Source: Platycnemis pennipes
Lineage: Eukaryota; Arthropoda; Insecta; Odonata; Platycnemididae
Length of the DNA stretch: 64,000 nt
Direction: 5' to 3'
Assembly: GCA_933228895.1 (NCBI GenBank)
Contig: OW121848.1
Span: forward strand, 91,159,470-91,223,469
The notes beneath the pieces were generated by a model. It saw nothing but the letters and a program-made list of their open reading frames with translations. It was not told the DNA's origin and made no database searches. Positions 46,801 through 58,699 of this stretch are shown here, piece after piece (position 1 is the first letter of the stretch; the number at the start of each line of letters is the position of its first letter). Both the position numbers and the translations under genes were made by a program.

Positions 46801-47500
46801 CATTTTTTATCTCTCGATGCTAAGTATCAGGTTAGTTGTGGTAGCTTGGTAGTTGAAATCCTTGCTCAATTATTTATTCCGTCTGAAAATTCTTATTTTT
46901 TTGTAGTTAAAGACTTAGGTTTTTAGGTTCTCTAACGACTAAGCTTTTATCGCTTCGCACAATTAAAGTTCCTTTGCACTTGAGAAACACATATTCGCCA
47001 AATTTTGTCTTATTAGAATGACCTTGGGAACGTTAACGACCTGTTTACCTGGACGGTGTCTCGTAAATAAATGTTTAATTGCGTTCGAAATGCCTGAATA
47101 TGAGTTCACACAAAAGTATTTTGTGTTGTAGTAGGTTTTACAGTTACCGTACAGTTTATAGTCGGTTTAAATGTTCTAAATGCTCCATGTAGCAGCATGC
47201 AACTATCTTTCACATAATCTTCTTCTACAGCTACGCATACTTCCTACTTTTCATTCCATCCAAACAACATTTTCTCCGCATTTATCGCTCATGCAATATT
47301 GTTATCCCCCCTATCACATCTTTCAAAAGACCCTCACCCCACGCTGCCTGAATATTTTAATCAATCAATTTCCTGTTTCCTTCCTTTACGACCCCCTCGA
47401 TTGTCATTGCGAAAAATAGCGTCAGCGAAGGGATTGCAGCTGAGAGAACAGTAACAGATGCAGTATTTGGTTTTAGGCGCTTCACCTGATGAGGGTAAAT
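43860..47500. other. Unassigned sequence with GC-rich patches
   Basis: 44380-44900 and 46080-46700 are CpG- and C/T-rich. A 17-C run lies at 44772-44788. The longest frame in the window (46037-46756, plus, 239 codons) lies here, but overlapping frames on both strands are open too. I see no gene. Confidence 0.4.
44772..44788 (+). repeat. 17-base C homopolymer
   Basis: An uninterrupted C run within a wider C/T-rich tract, comparable to the 18-C run at 13251-13268. Confidence 0.95.
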
Positions 47501-47554
47501 CGCTCCATTCATACGAATCTTAATCCCCACGTAGACACGACCTCCCTGCTCGAG

Positions 47555-47640
47555 GCGGGATTCGAAAGCGTGACCTTTTGAGTTGAAGGTCTAGCTTGTT
47601 TCTGACCTGACCACCGCGGCTGGTACTGTCTGAACACTAC
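47555..47640 (-). mobile_element. tRNA-like SINE head
   Basis: On the minus strand: CGGTGGTCAGGTCAGAAAC, then CACGCTTTCGAATCCCGCC with a degraded B box. It has no acceptor stem and no recognisable body. Confidence 0.4.
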
Positions 47641-48497
47641 CCAGTCACCGATCCTGGGCATCACCATTTTTTTTATAGACTTAAGTGAGTTGTTTACAAC
47701 ACCGGTGAGTAACGTAGCACTCAAGATTCCACTCGCAGCCGATTCTTTATTTTCGTCTCTTAAGTTTCAATTAAGCCCTCTTAACCTCCCCTTGGTCTTC
47801 AAGAAGCGTCATTTTCCCAGTGAAAGGATGTAAGTATATAGTATCCATTTCAATCCGTAGGGAAATGTATATATCTCCGTGATGCAAGCCTCGGAGTCTA
47901 GCATAGTTGCCCCGCAGCTCGTTTTGACCCGAGCTCGCGTACTAAGGCATGAGTCAAGGGATGAATAGAAAGTGAGCTCTCGGATGCAATGGTGACTGTG
48001 GAGTGAATCACAATAAATATTCGCGGCTATTTCACTCCCCGTGACAGTCAAGGCCTCTTAGTGCGGAGTCGCGGCCCCCAGGCTGACGTCGCGCATTACT
48101 CGTCGGGTTAGCTCCGTTCTGCATCATCTCCGTGCCGCTCCCAAGCATTCACGATTGTAATTGTCCAAGAAGGATTCCCCTCCGCGCAGTCATTCGTGTA
48201 GTTTTTCCTCCTCATCCTCCATGAGAAAGCAAATTGTATAGTGCATTATTTGGTGATGCAATACGGATCCCACTCCTTCATTTAATTATTTGGGATGCAG
48301 GCGAAAGTCGCGACGCTAAGTCGATCGTCAAGGTCAAACACAGGGCTTGTCATTGCGCAGGATGACGCATGGAGAGATGATCAGTTAAAATAGCACCGTG
48401 GGAAGCGACGACTTGCATGGAAAAATGCTCGAAGCATGAGAGACTCGGAGGGAAGTAGAGCCTGCTCTATTTCCATGCATTTAGCATGCAAATGTTC

Positions 48498-48632
48498 AAG
48501 GTTTTAAGTTCTGAAGGACGTGAAAGACAATTATGCTAATATGAAGCCGTCAGCCGACAGGAGAATCGATTGAAAAGCTGCGTCAAACCCTTCTTAAGAT
48601 GGTTGATTTGTGATGATGATGGTCACTAAATG
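48498..48632 (+). pseudogene. RTE-type retrotransposon 3' stub
   Basis: Translates KDVKDNYANMKPSADRRID, stop, KAA, matching the end of the RTE relic at 39.4 kb (MKDVKEKKYV, MKRLAVRRIEWRAA). The usual Trp codon is TGA here. The non-coding tail (CTGCGTCAAACCCTTCTTAA, then GATGATGATGG) aligns with the tail of the larger copy. Both end in a GAT repeat, so the true 3' terminus is near 48622. It is heavily 5'-truncated. Confidence 0.65.
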
Positions 48633-48639
48633 AAATATT

Positions 48640-50390
48640 TATTATTGTGGTGTATAGTTTCGATGGACACTAACGTTCTTCTCCCGCAATTATTTCATAT
48701 GTTGTCCTCATATCTATAATTACATGTAAACTTTTTAATATTTGTCTTACTTTACTTACTTAATTACATTGATGCCGCTGGATGTTTTAAAAGGCACCGA
48801 GAGTCAGTTGTTTTTGACGCAGGTATTCATGTTTTATAGAACGTGATGTTGCATTATATAGAAAACGCCACATTTAATTCTCGCAATCCATTATTTACCG
48901 CGTGATTATACGAGTTAACTCTGCTCGAAATTTCTCCATCCTAATGCATCGTGTAAACTTGTAGTGTGGTAGTTTAGATTTAATGGATTATAATCCCTAG
49001 CGGAAAACAGGAATTTAAATTTTCAGGAACAGAAAGTTCCGTCTGAATAAACTTTTGGTGCACGTTAGTTTCGTGATGGGTGGGAATCTATTTAAAATAT
49101 GGGACTGTATTGCATGCCCGCCGCAGTAGTCAAAACGCAAAAGTTTTTGCCCAATAACCCAAGGGTTTTAGGATTCGAGTTCCGCCTTGGGAATGGATGC
49201 CGTCTAAGTTGTAGACTCAGAGGGTGAGTTAGAACCTCAGCGCTCGGGCAGCTCAATTAAATTATAGGTTTTTTTTCATCATGAAATTATAAATTTCATG
49301 ATTTCACTGGACAGTTGAACTCATTGCATTTCAGGGTATCTTGCAAGCTGTCGTGCGTGACAGAGTTTGATTCATCGCCAAGCGTTCACCAGGTTCATGA
49401 AGGTCACGGTAATATGGGTTTCGTATCCGTCTCTCGGAGGTATTTATTCATTTCCCGTCACGCTTCCTTGTTGCGACTTACGTCATGACATACATTAAAG
49501 TAAAAGCACTGATTTGCATGATGAAAGAGTACAAATTTATTACAAATATATTAAATGTATTTCTCAGTAGAGAATATTGTGGTCTTAATTTACGTAGACA
49601 AAATGTTTAAAATACTCTCCACGAATGGTATTGATGTACGATCGAAAAATGCACTTAGCAAAAAGTCCTCCCACACACTAAGTGCATTGCGGAGATGCAT
49701 CCGCCCCGTGACTTTGTAGCTGATGTGAGTCTATTGTTGCCGGTTTTTGTAATGCTGGAATAAATGACATATATCTTAAATAGGGTCATCTCGTACGATA
49801 GTTTTTTTTCCGTGAGTTGCCTATTTGTCATTCATCATTGGTATAGACTACTTGTAAATATGAAGAGTTAGTAATGAAATTACATTCATTTCATGGTTTA
49901 TTACTGGTAATTATTGGTTTTGCACTCTGCATTACTTTTATTTCTTAAAATTAGTGCTTATGATTACTGAACTTTCGATGCGTTTTTCAGCAGCCACATT
50001 TAAAAATAACAACAAGTGATACTTGTTGTCGTTGTATCTTTAAACCTAATTATACCTACTACCATTTAATACATATATTTGATTCTCTTAGTGGGCTCCC
50101 AAGGCGGGCAAAGTTAATCCGTGACCGGCTACTCCGTTGGTTATAGATGAAGATTTTACGTGTCTTACTCATCTAAGATTGTATCGTAATCGTGAATTTA
50201 ATCCTGAGGCATATGCTTGCTTATCGCGTAGTGACTAACATTAACAATATGGCCGTTAATTAACTTGTGTAACGAATACATTTGTCCTAACTGCGAACAC
50301 TTGAAAATTAAATAAAATACCACAAAGCAGAACCTGTGACTATACCTTCAAAAAATCCCGGGTTTTTTCACTCTCCTTAAATATTTGTTC
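48640..50390. other. Unassigned AT-rich sequence with a weak tRNA-like relic
   Basis: Near 49110-49260 an AGGATTCGAGTTCCGCC stretch resembles a decayed tRNA-like SINE head, similar in layout to the one at 22.6 kb. Nothing else recognised. Confidence 0.35.
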
Positions 50391-50629
50391 AACAGTGTTT
50401 GGTGGAATTATGGCTTACGCCACTACTCTTAATGAAATGTTTTCTCGGTTACCCGTGATAGTTAGAATTGCTTTTGATGCAGGTAAGAGGACCGGGTGGA
50501 ATGAAGTCTTTCTTCTCAACATCCAGGGCACTGCACCATCTTCCACCTTCACGTGTCGCTTACGTACTGGGCCAATCACCGGGGTGAAGTATACTTTCTG
50601 TTTTGCTTCGCGCACTCACCGGGGAAGGA

Positions 50630-52300
50630 ACATCTCCTCCCGATGTTCCTACCTTTCACGACGCTCCTCCTTTTTATCTTCATTTTTCCATTTCACTTCG
50701 GCCCAACCTTTTCTTTTAAGCTCGTGGTTGATTTATTTACCCCTCTCTGCCTCACTCTTTTTCTATCTCAATGAAAATGCTCGGTTCTTTTAAGAGCTTG
50801 CACGACGGACCCTTATCCCGGTGAGGTGACACGAAGATTTTGGGCTCGGGAGTCGAGCAGGGAATTTGTATCCGCTCCCGTAGTGACGAAGGAGGGTGGT
50901 AGATTGTAGAGGAGCCGTGGCGGTGTTTGTCGAGGGGTGGAAAGCGACGCTTCCACCCCGGCGCCGAATTCTTTCGGGAACTGCGTGGACTTTTGCGAAA
51001 CAAAGCGTGGGCCCGGAACGCCTCTCTCGCTCCTTTCACATTCCCCGCGTGCATTCCCCCTTGTCATCCCATCCCAGCCCTTCTTTTCGCATCTTAGTCT
51101 TCCAGGGCTTGCATATCTCTCTCTCCTTTCCTCTCCCAGTTCGCCTGCTAACTCCCGCCGCCGCCGCCGGAACGAGGGTGTATCTTACGCCTCGCGGGTT
51201 CCCACCGCCGGCGTAGCTTCGTTTTTTCTCCAACTTATTCATTCCGTCCGCGCCAAAAGGACCGCGTAAGACAGCTCCAGATGGGACGGATGGGAAGAGG
51301 AAGGGGGAGATCGGGGCGAGTGGGAGGAGTTGGTGGGTTTGGCTCGTGGGGCGCACGGTCGACTGAGGGTGGGGAGACAGAAATAGATGAGAATTGATGG
51401 GACGAAGCGGTCCGTGGAGGCGAAGGGTGAACTTCACACGGGCCGACGGGGACAAGTAATTGAGCGCTCCCATACATCCACGTCTTTTGACCCCTCGTGC
51501 GGCCCTCCCCGCGTGGGCCGTGAGGTTCGCGGGGGCCGCGTCCACCCGGGGGTGGCTGGGCGGGGGCGCCTTGATGCACGCACCCCTCTCATCCCGCACC
51601 GCGTCGGAATTTCCATCCCCGCACCGCGCGCTCCTCACCGACGGTCCATTCTATATACACTTAGTATTTTTTTTCCATCTTCCCACCTCGCCGTCGTCCG
51701 CTACCCCCTTTCGACACCCCATCCCACGAAATATGACCCCCTCATTCTCTCGCAGGGGCGGTGGCGCTTTCCGTGCCATTATGCGGAGTGCGGGGGGACA
51801 CGTGATGAGTGAGGTTGAGCCTGAGCGCATATGTGTGTGTGTGGGGATGGATGGATGGTAAAAAATGGTCGTCTCGCTCCGTTCGTGATGCTCGTGAATG
51901 GACGGCATCCCCTCCCCGCACTATTTCCATCGTTAAAGAGGTGCCGTTCCGCTGTCGATGCTGCGGATGAGGACATCAAGCCGCTTGCGGATGTGCCTTT
52001 GATGGATTCGCCCCCAGGAGGGTCGTGAGGGAGGAAAAATGCCGTGTTGAAAGTATCGTCCCCGTGGATTTTCCCGCCCGGCTCCCTCTCATCCCTATTT
52101 TTGTATTCTCCGCTCATCCTCTCCCTATCTCTCCCTCCCTCCCGTGTTTTTAGCTCCGAATTTCCCTCTCGAGACGCCGTCTCGGCCACGTAATGAGGGG
52201 TGGAGGCCTGGGAGTTGATGGCGGTGCATGGGATTTATTCGCGGCCCGAGGTTGAAATTGGCGCGCTGCCTTAGATTATATCGACATCCGAAGGGCCCTT
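50630..52300. other. C/T-rich tract and CpG-dense island
   Basis: 50640-50760 is pyrimidine-rich. 50880-51650 is GC- and CpG-rich with (CCG)5 at 51155-51169. A GT/GGAT microsatellite lies near 51830-51858. Frames up to 200 codons occur on both strands over the same interval (51036-51638 minus, 51387-51812 plus, 51235-51579 minus), so they are not supported as genes. Confidence 0.5.
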
Positions 52301-52884
52301 TATTCAACCCGTTATTTAGTGCCACTATTTATTTATTTTTTCCTTCTCTCCCGCAACCATCGGTTTTTATCTTCGGAACCAACTGTTTAAAGTCGGTGCG
52401 ATGGGTATCGCGGATCATATCTTTCCCTATCGGAGCCCATGTTCGGGGAGAGTGTTTTATTAATCTTCACTCTCCATGCTATCCCCTCAGATGTAACTCA
52501 TAGCATTCCCTTCAGTGGAATTTCTAGAAATTAGTCGGTAGCGTGGTATCCGCGGTAGAATGTCATCCATAAATTGGTGCATATGTCATGATGTTCTCCC
52601 AGGAATTAATGTGATTTAGCGTGTATAATTTGTTGTTTGCTCTTTTCTTATCTTAATTTTTTTGTTGTTAACTTAAGTTTTCTGTTCGTAGTTGTATTAT
52701 TTTTATTTAGAGCACTACCGTCGGAAAAGGCGTCGACTTGATTTGATTACTATGTGTTCGGTGGTTATTCATCGGCCACATGCGGAGAATGATAATATTA
52801 TTTTAGCTGGGTTTAGCTGATGGCCCAGCCTGCGATTCTTATTTTACTCTGAAAGGTTTGTATAAATTGTTGTTACTGTTAGGG

Positions 52885-53165
52885 GTGGTGACCGATAGCA
52901 GAGTAATTTAACTCGTTGAGGGTGTACGTATGTAGGGATTATGGGGAGCGGATGTTGAGAAAAATCAGGCATCGGCTTAAGCCACCTCTCCTCATCCTTA
53001 TCGAAGGATCCAAGGGATCCACGGCATAACGTCTCATCCGACCTATGGATCGATGAACGTTAAGTGCTCTTAACTCGAGTAGGAGTTGAAAAAATCTCTA
53101 CTAATGCCGGAACTCGAACCTACACCCTCGGGATGGGAAGTCAGTATCTAGCACCGCACCGGCAA
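52885..53165 (-). mobile_element. SINE-B, degraded
   Basis: On the minus strand: head TACTGACTTCCCATCCCGAG, B-box region GGTTCGAGTTCCGG, then TAGTAGAGATTTTTTCAACT. The body has GTCGGATGAGACGTTATGCC, and the 3' end is CTGCTATCGGTCACC. It matches the family order throughout. Confidence 0.65.
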
Positions 53166-53329
53166 AATATTCTCGGGAAATTTTCTCCCATCTTCATATT
53201 CCATAATGCTAGGGAAAAGTTGTTGTTCCGTAGGTCATTCATTTTTCTCGCGCTTTTCATGGAGTCTTGGAAAAAACAACTTTGGACTAAGGCGCAAGGT
53301 GTGAGGGATATTTTTCGTGCCATATGCCG

Positions 53330-53750
53330 AGTCTGGTGAAAATACCCCCTTCTCTCTCTCTCACTACTTTTCGTCTTCCGTTTTTGCTTCTCTCACTCTC
53401 CATGCAAAAACCCACTCCCTCCTACCGCCCTTATCGCTGCCCCCCATTATGTCTCCCGCCGTCGCCCCTCCTATCTCCACCAGAGTACTCTGGTCTATCT
53501 CCTCCCCCCCCCCCTTTTATCTCTCACACTCCATCTACTCCCCCGCCACTTATCTTTAGATCTCCAACCCACCCCGCCCCTCCTTAAGCCTCGGCCGGAG
53601 CGCGTCTTCCGCAGCCATTTCATTCTGCCTCTTCCCAAGGCATTCGCCTCCTTCCCAGGCCACTTGGCTCCTTCCCGGAGCATCTATTCCATCCCTCTCT
53701 CCCTCCCCCTCCATGCGCCCATAAATCCAGAAAGGTTCGAAGGAACTCGG
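53330..53750 (+). repeat. C/T-rich tract with an 11-C run
   Basis: Pyrimidine-rich plus strand with 11 C at 53504-53514, ending in loosely repeated CTTCCCAGG/CTTCCCGG units (53620-53680). Confidence 0.65.
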
Positions 53751-53759
53751 CGCTGCAAT

Positions 53760-56700
53760 TTTCCGTATTAATATTTACCTTCATTTCCGTGGTGGTGGTT
53801 TTCCTGGGAACGCAGCATCATCGGGTGATGTGGGCATTTTTAAGAAGGTCGGCCCAGCGTGAAACTGTTGAATTCGTTAAAAATGCCATCCACGCCTGCG
53901 CTCCTTCAGCGGTGCATCTGCCGGCTTTTAAATCTTTGCTAACTATTGTGTACCATAAAATGGATGCCTTGTTCGCTGCTAGTTTCCTTTATGCTCGAAT
54001 TCAACCACGTGACGCACTTTGAGCGATAACAGATGAAAATGAATGACAAGAAAATGAATTTTTCCGTTTTTTTTCCAACTCGTAAAGTATAAGTGAAGTG
54101 TGTATGTTGATGTATTTACTATGATTTCATAAATCACCATGTATGAGACAAGGGCATCCTTCGAATCAGTGTGTCTCTACTTTAACCTTCTAGAATACAT
54201 TCATGGTGTTTCCTAAAGTGTATTTTCCCCATTGATGTCAGTCAGTGACAAAGCTAAATCCTAAGTAAACGACGCATAACCGTGAATACGGCATTTTTGT
54301 CTGAATCCATATCTCTCTGCATAAAATTTTCCTCCATCTAGTGCTCCCTATTTGCTTCTTTTCTCTCAGAAATAGCACCTCGTTTCTCCAGCCTCTTTGC
54401 CTTCAACCTCCTCCGTGTCAGTCCCATCTCCAATCCTTTGCCTCAGCGGAGCCTCAATACTCCCATACTTTTCCCTTCTCCACCCCTTCGTATGCTATTT
54501 TTCCCGAAGGTACTTGCTCCGCCACTCATCACCCCTGGTCATTAATCTCTAGATTGATTTGACTCAACTCTCCGCTAGATTCTTCTGTCGGCTAACCTCT
54601 TCATATTAACATAATTCCTCTCGTCTACATTCCTTTCTACTTATGCCACTTATCTTATCCGTGGTCTTCCTTTGCAGTTCTTCCCTTTCGTTTTATCCCT
54701 CGAGACTTTTCGTCCGGCCTTCACATCTCGAGATGTGTTCGATAAGGTTATCCCGCCTTCTTCACTGAGGTTTTATGAGGTTATTTTTTTCCTTCTCCTC
54801 CTAGAATGTCTTCGTTATTTGCTCGGTGTACCCATGTGATCAAGTTCAGCAAATTTTGCTTATAATGAGTGAAATTTAAGCGTGAGAAATGAATAAATAC
54901 ATATATGCATGTAAATGTACAATTTTTCAGAAATTTATTAAAGTATGCGAACGACTTGGGGACATTCAACGACTTAGGCTCAATTTAGGTACATTATCAT
55001 CATTTGTTACTTTCATTACCTACCGTTATTTGTTAGTGCTGATCATTATCACTGGATGACATCTACAATGAAACCGTGGTCGAGATGTAAGTTTGGTCTT
55101 TTTTAGAAAATAACATATACGTATTTCTACATCAATACCCATTTAATCTTCATATTTCTTTTACAAAGACGCATTTCTAAAGCCTCCAGCGCTTCGCCGC
55201 TACATCCTGTACTTCTTGGGTGCATATCCTTCCTTTCTTCCTTAGATACTAGACCTTGAAAGCAAATGTTTTTCATCAAATTTGTTCGATATTCAGCTCA
55301 TATTGAAGTGCAGCGTACCCTAGCCCGTAGTGGTGCTGCAGTGGAAATTTCAATGCGGAGACAGGCTCAAGCGGAAGTATTCGTGCTGGGGTTTACGTGC
55401 TCCTAGGCTTAGGATGTATTCTAGTTCTCAATGGTAAGACCAACAAGATATCCTTATCCGAATAGGGCTATGAACCTTGGGTTACCTAGCCGGTGAGTTC
55501 GGTGCACCGGCGTGATTTTAGGAAAATGGGGAAATTTTTTCATTCCTTAAGTTTTCCAAACGTTACAGTGAGGATTATTGCGTCGATGCTTGTGGATATG
55601 TAGACGACCTTAAGAATTATTCCGTTTCCTTGCATGCGTCTCGGCGTCATATCATTCCGCTTGTTTGTTTTTTTTATAATACGCTTGGAAGCCGAGAGAA
55701 CAAATATTCCTATCTTAAGTACGCATTTGTCTTTTTCGAATAATCATGTGAGGGGTAGGCTTATAGGGATGTTTTTTAAATTGCATTAGGGTTCTAGTTT
55801 ATAGCCATTTTTATGCACTTATTGTTATGGAACTATTTGCTGGTTAACCCTGCCAGTCACTACCGAAAAATAAATTGGATTATTAATAGATTCCATGAAT
55901 ATACTGATAATTTAGCTTCTTTTATTGCATTTTTATGACTCCTGCGTTGCAAATGACTGTTAAGAGTGTGAGAGGCGCTTCTGATCCTGGCCATTTATCA
56001 TTTATAGATTTTAATTTGCGTGAATGGATAATGACTAGACATAGCAGTAGAAATTTAGGCTGTTTTGCTTCTTCCCTTAACATTTAGGTCGCCTAATTGC
56101 AGTGTCTGCTATTATTTCCTTCCTTCCCATGTACGATGGTCATATGCATTCTTAGAAGAGATTGTCTTCGGCACGTCTTCCCTTTGATTGTCAACCTCAA
56201 GGCTTCTTTGGTCGTCCTCGCGGCCTTTGCCCCCTGGGTCATAAATCTAGTCCATTTCTCATCCTGAAGTATTGTTGCTGTATCTATATGGGCATTCTAA
56301 TGCAGTTGTTCCTGTCGCAGTTTTCAGTGCCTCAAAGCCAAATTTAGTCTGTTGTCGTGTTACTTTTCTATACCCAAGTATCTTCGCCAGAATTATACTC
56401 CAATCATACAGAAATAGAAATATAATACATCGGAGACAAATCGGATTTCGGCTAGAGATGAAAATTTCAAGGAATGTATGTACCTACCTATTTTCACTTA
56501 CTGCGTTTACCACCTTGTATTTTTAATGATGCTGGTCTGAAACCAGTTGTTTCTTCCGTGAATAATTATCAGTAAGCCTAGCGGAAGTAAAGTGTTCGAA
56601 CCAATCTTCCGGGAAATTGCAGAGGTCGCTTCCAGTTTACGGCCGAGGTACGTGGAGTATGCGCTCAATGTTCTCTTTTCCGCCTTACGGAACAGGAGGT

Positions 56701-57600
56701 ACATGTCCAAAGCAATCGAAGGGAATGAGTTGGTGAGAATACTCCTGGAAACGGGGCAACTAATTTCTTGGTAAACTTGCTGCCATATTTCCTCCCTCTT
56801 GTTGGCTCGGCTATCTCAGTTCTTTTTCTTTCCACGCCGGAGTTTTTGCTCCTCCGATGACCTGCCACATCGGCTCTTCTCCCTATCGTGATCGGTTTCC
56901 AGTAATCGCTCGGGATGAATTTTTTGAGCTACTTCAAACCACCTCACGTAGCGTCTCACACCCGTTTTTATTTCTCTTCAGCTCATTTGAAAATGTGTAG
57001 ATGGGCTAATTTCTTAATTGAGTGTTGATGAACACTATCGCTAGTTCCAGTTATCATCATCGAGTGAGAACTTCCTTGGTCTTTGTTCCTATATCCCTTT
57101 TACATCGTCTCTCCGGTGAAGCGTAAGAGCTCCGTAAGGAAGTCTCCTCATCTCCCAATGGTGGTGCGTAATCTCTTGTATTTTCCTGCTCTTCCCTTGA
57201 CCATTTCGAGAATCTTGGGGAGTGCAATAACGTGGAGGAATACGCTCTAGTCAGGAGTATCTTAACACGAAGTGAGGAATGATTATGATGCAACTTGAGG
57301 GAGGAAGGGTACACAAATGAGCAAAAGAGGCCGCTTGAATGGAACATGAACCATGTATTTTTTAAGTAGATGAGTAAAAAGTGTAAATGACGGTGGCACT
57401 CTTAGGGGAAAGAACTTACGACAACCCCCAAATTTAAATGTTATGTATACTTTCCTCTATGGTTTCGTGTAGTAGATGATACTACTTTTCTCGATGTACA
57501 CTCAAATTCACTGCACGGTTTTGTTGATCTGAAAACAGGCAGTGTAGGTTTGTGAGCATGTAGTGCAAAGTCGACTATATATGATTTTGTGTAAGCAGTG
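53760..57600. other. Unassigned AT-rich sequence
   Basis: No recognisable gene or repeat over nearly 4 kb. Short frames (for example 56592-56774 plus, 60 codons) carry no known motif. Confidence 0.4.
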
Positions 57601-57602
57601 TG

Positions 57603-58140
57603 AATGGGGGCGTTTACTCGGAACCGAAATCGCAATTTTGTACACGAAATCGTTAGATGGAAACGAAAAACGAATTTTAGAGAAAAAATTAATCTTTTAA
57701 CCACAACCATTCACTCATAAATCAAAAATTAAAATAAGCAAAAGGTGACGCCCACCGAAAATGGGGCTGTGATAACATTGACGTCATTTTCCTCCCGTCC
57801 TTGACTGCTTTTAGGGGAAGGGAAGGGAGTGGAAGGGGGTTCTCGGAAGGTATGCTCGCACAGATCCTGTCGCAACAGCTTCCATTGGCATAGTCAGCTG
57901 TGTCTCCCCCATTGCGATACGGCAAAGTAGCTTCGCGGGCTCAGTTGTGATTGGACGAAGTCGATATGCGTCAGAGGTTGCACCACACCCACTTTTCCGA
58001 AAGGGTTAAAAACATCAGTTTTTCGCCGCTTATACCTCGGGAAATAATTGTCGGATCAGAAAACGGAAAAATACGGGTCCTTTTATTTTACAAACTCTAT
58101 CGGATTCGGCAATAAAAAAAATATGGTAAACGACCCCATT
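57603..58140 (+). mobile_element. 538-bp MITE with terminal inverted repeats, copy 2
   Basis: Partner of 3602-4139: same length and strand, about 94% identical, same 15-bp terminal inverted repeats. The last 180 bp (57960-58140) is the most conserved, while the middle (57850-57930) holds most differences. The inner hairpin of copy 1 is broken by one base here. No transposase and no clear target-site duplication. Confidence 0.8.
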
Positions 58141-58264
58141 ATCAGGAAAATCAGGAAGAATGCAATGAACAGGGCAGGGTCATTTAACATTGTGTATTAG
58201 CCGAAACGCTGGCATTAATATTTCAATGTGTTTTTCGTGAGTTTTGTTGATCGGTTGGGCCTTT

Positions 58265-58318
58265 CATCTACATCTACTCAATACCCTGCAAGCCACCGTG
58301 AGGGTGTGTGGCAGGGGC
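58265..58318 (-). mobile_element. LINE 3'-end stub, copy 6 of 8, joined to a SINE
   Basis: CATCTACATCTACTC, ATACCCTGCAAGCCACC, GTGAG, GGTGTGTGGCAGGGG. The terminal block is intact, but within a few bases the sequence becomes the 3' part of a SINE-B in the same (minus) orientation. Only about 50 bp of LINE is present. Confidence 0.7.
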
Positions 58319-58319
58319 G

Positions 58320-58690
58320 GCCGACTTTGGGGGAAGGCGACCAACAGCTAAAGTCACTAACGCCATTCAGGGTACTGGATTATTGAGTAGGGTGGGAATG
58401 GTTGAGGGAAAAAGGTGGAGATAAATCCGGCGTAGGCATTAGCCTGCTTTTGAAGGCGCCTTAGGGTTCACGGTTTGACGTCTCATCCTACAGACGGAGT
58501 GTTTTACTCCGTTCGTTGGAAGTTCTTTCCGAATGTAAGTGATCTCCATAAAGCACCCAGATTTGGACCGGTATACCGTTGAAAAGTTTTTGCCTTCACC
58601 GGGATTCGAACTCGGGCCTTCGGGATGGGGAGAGTTCCGTGATCAATTGATGCAGGTAGTGGACTCGAACTACAGTTCAGTTCTTCTTTC
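58320..58690 (-). mobile_element. SINE-B, near full length
   Basis: On the minus strand: head with CTCCCCATCCCGAAGGCCCG and B box GAGTTCGAATCCCGG, then GGCAAAAACTTTTCAACGG. The body has AACACTCCGTCTGTAGGATG, GCAGGCTAATGCCTACGCCG, ATTTATCTCCACC. It ends GACTTTAGCTGTTGGTCGCC and is followed directly by the LINE terminal block at 58318. Confidence 0.75.
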
Positions 58691-58699
58691 AGTTCATAC

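Noticed and set aside
51036..51638. 200-codon minus-strand frame
   Set aside because: GC-rich island with at least four overlapping open frames on both strands; no domain is recognisable.
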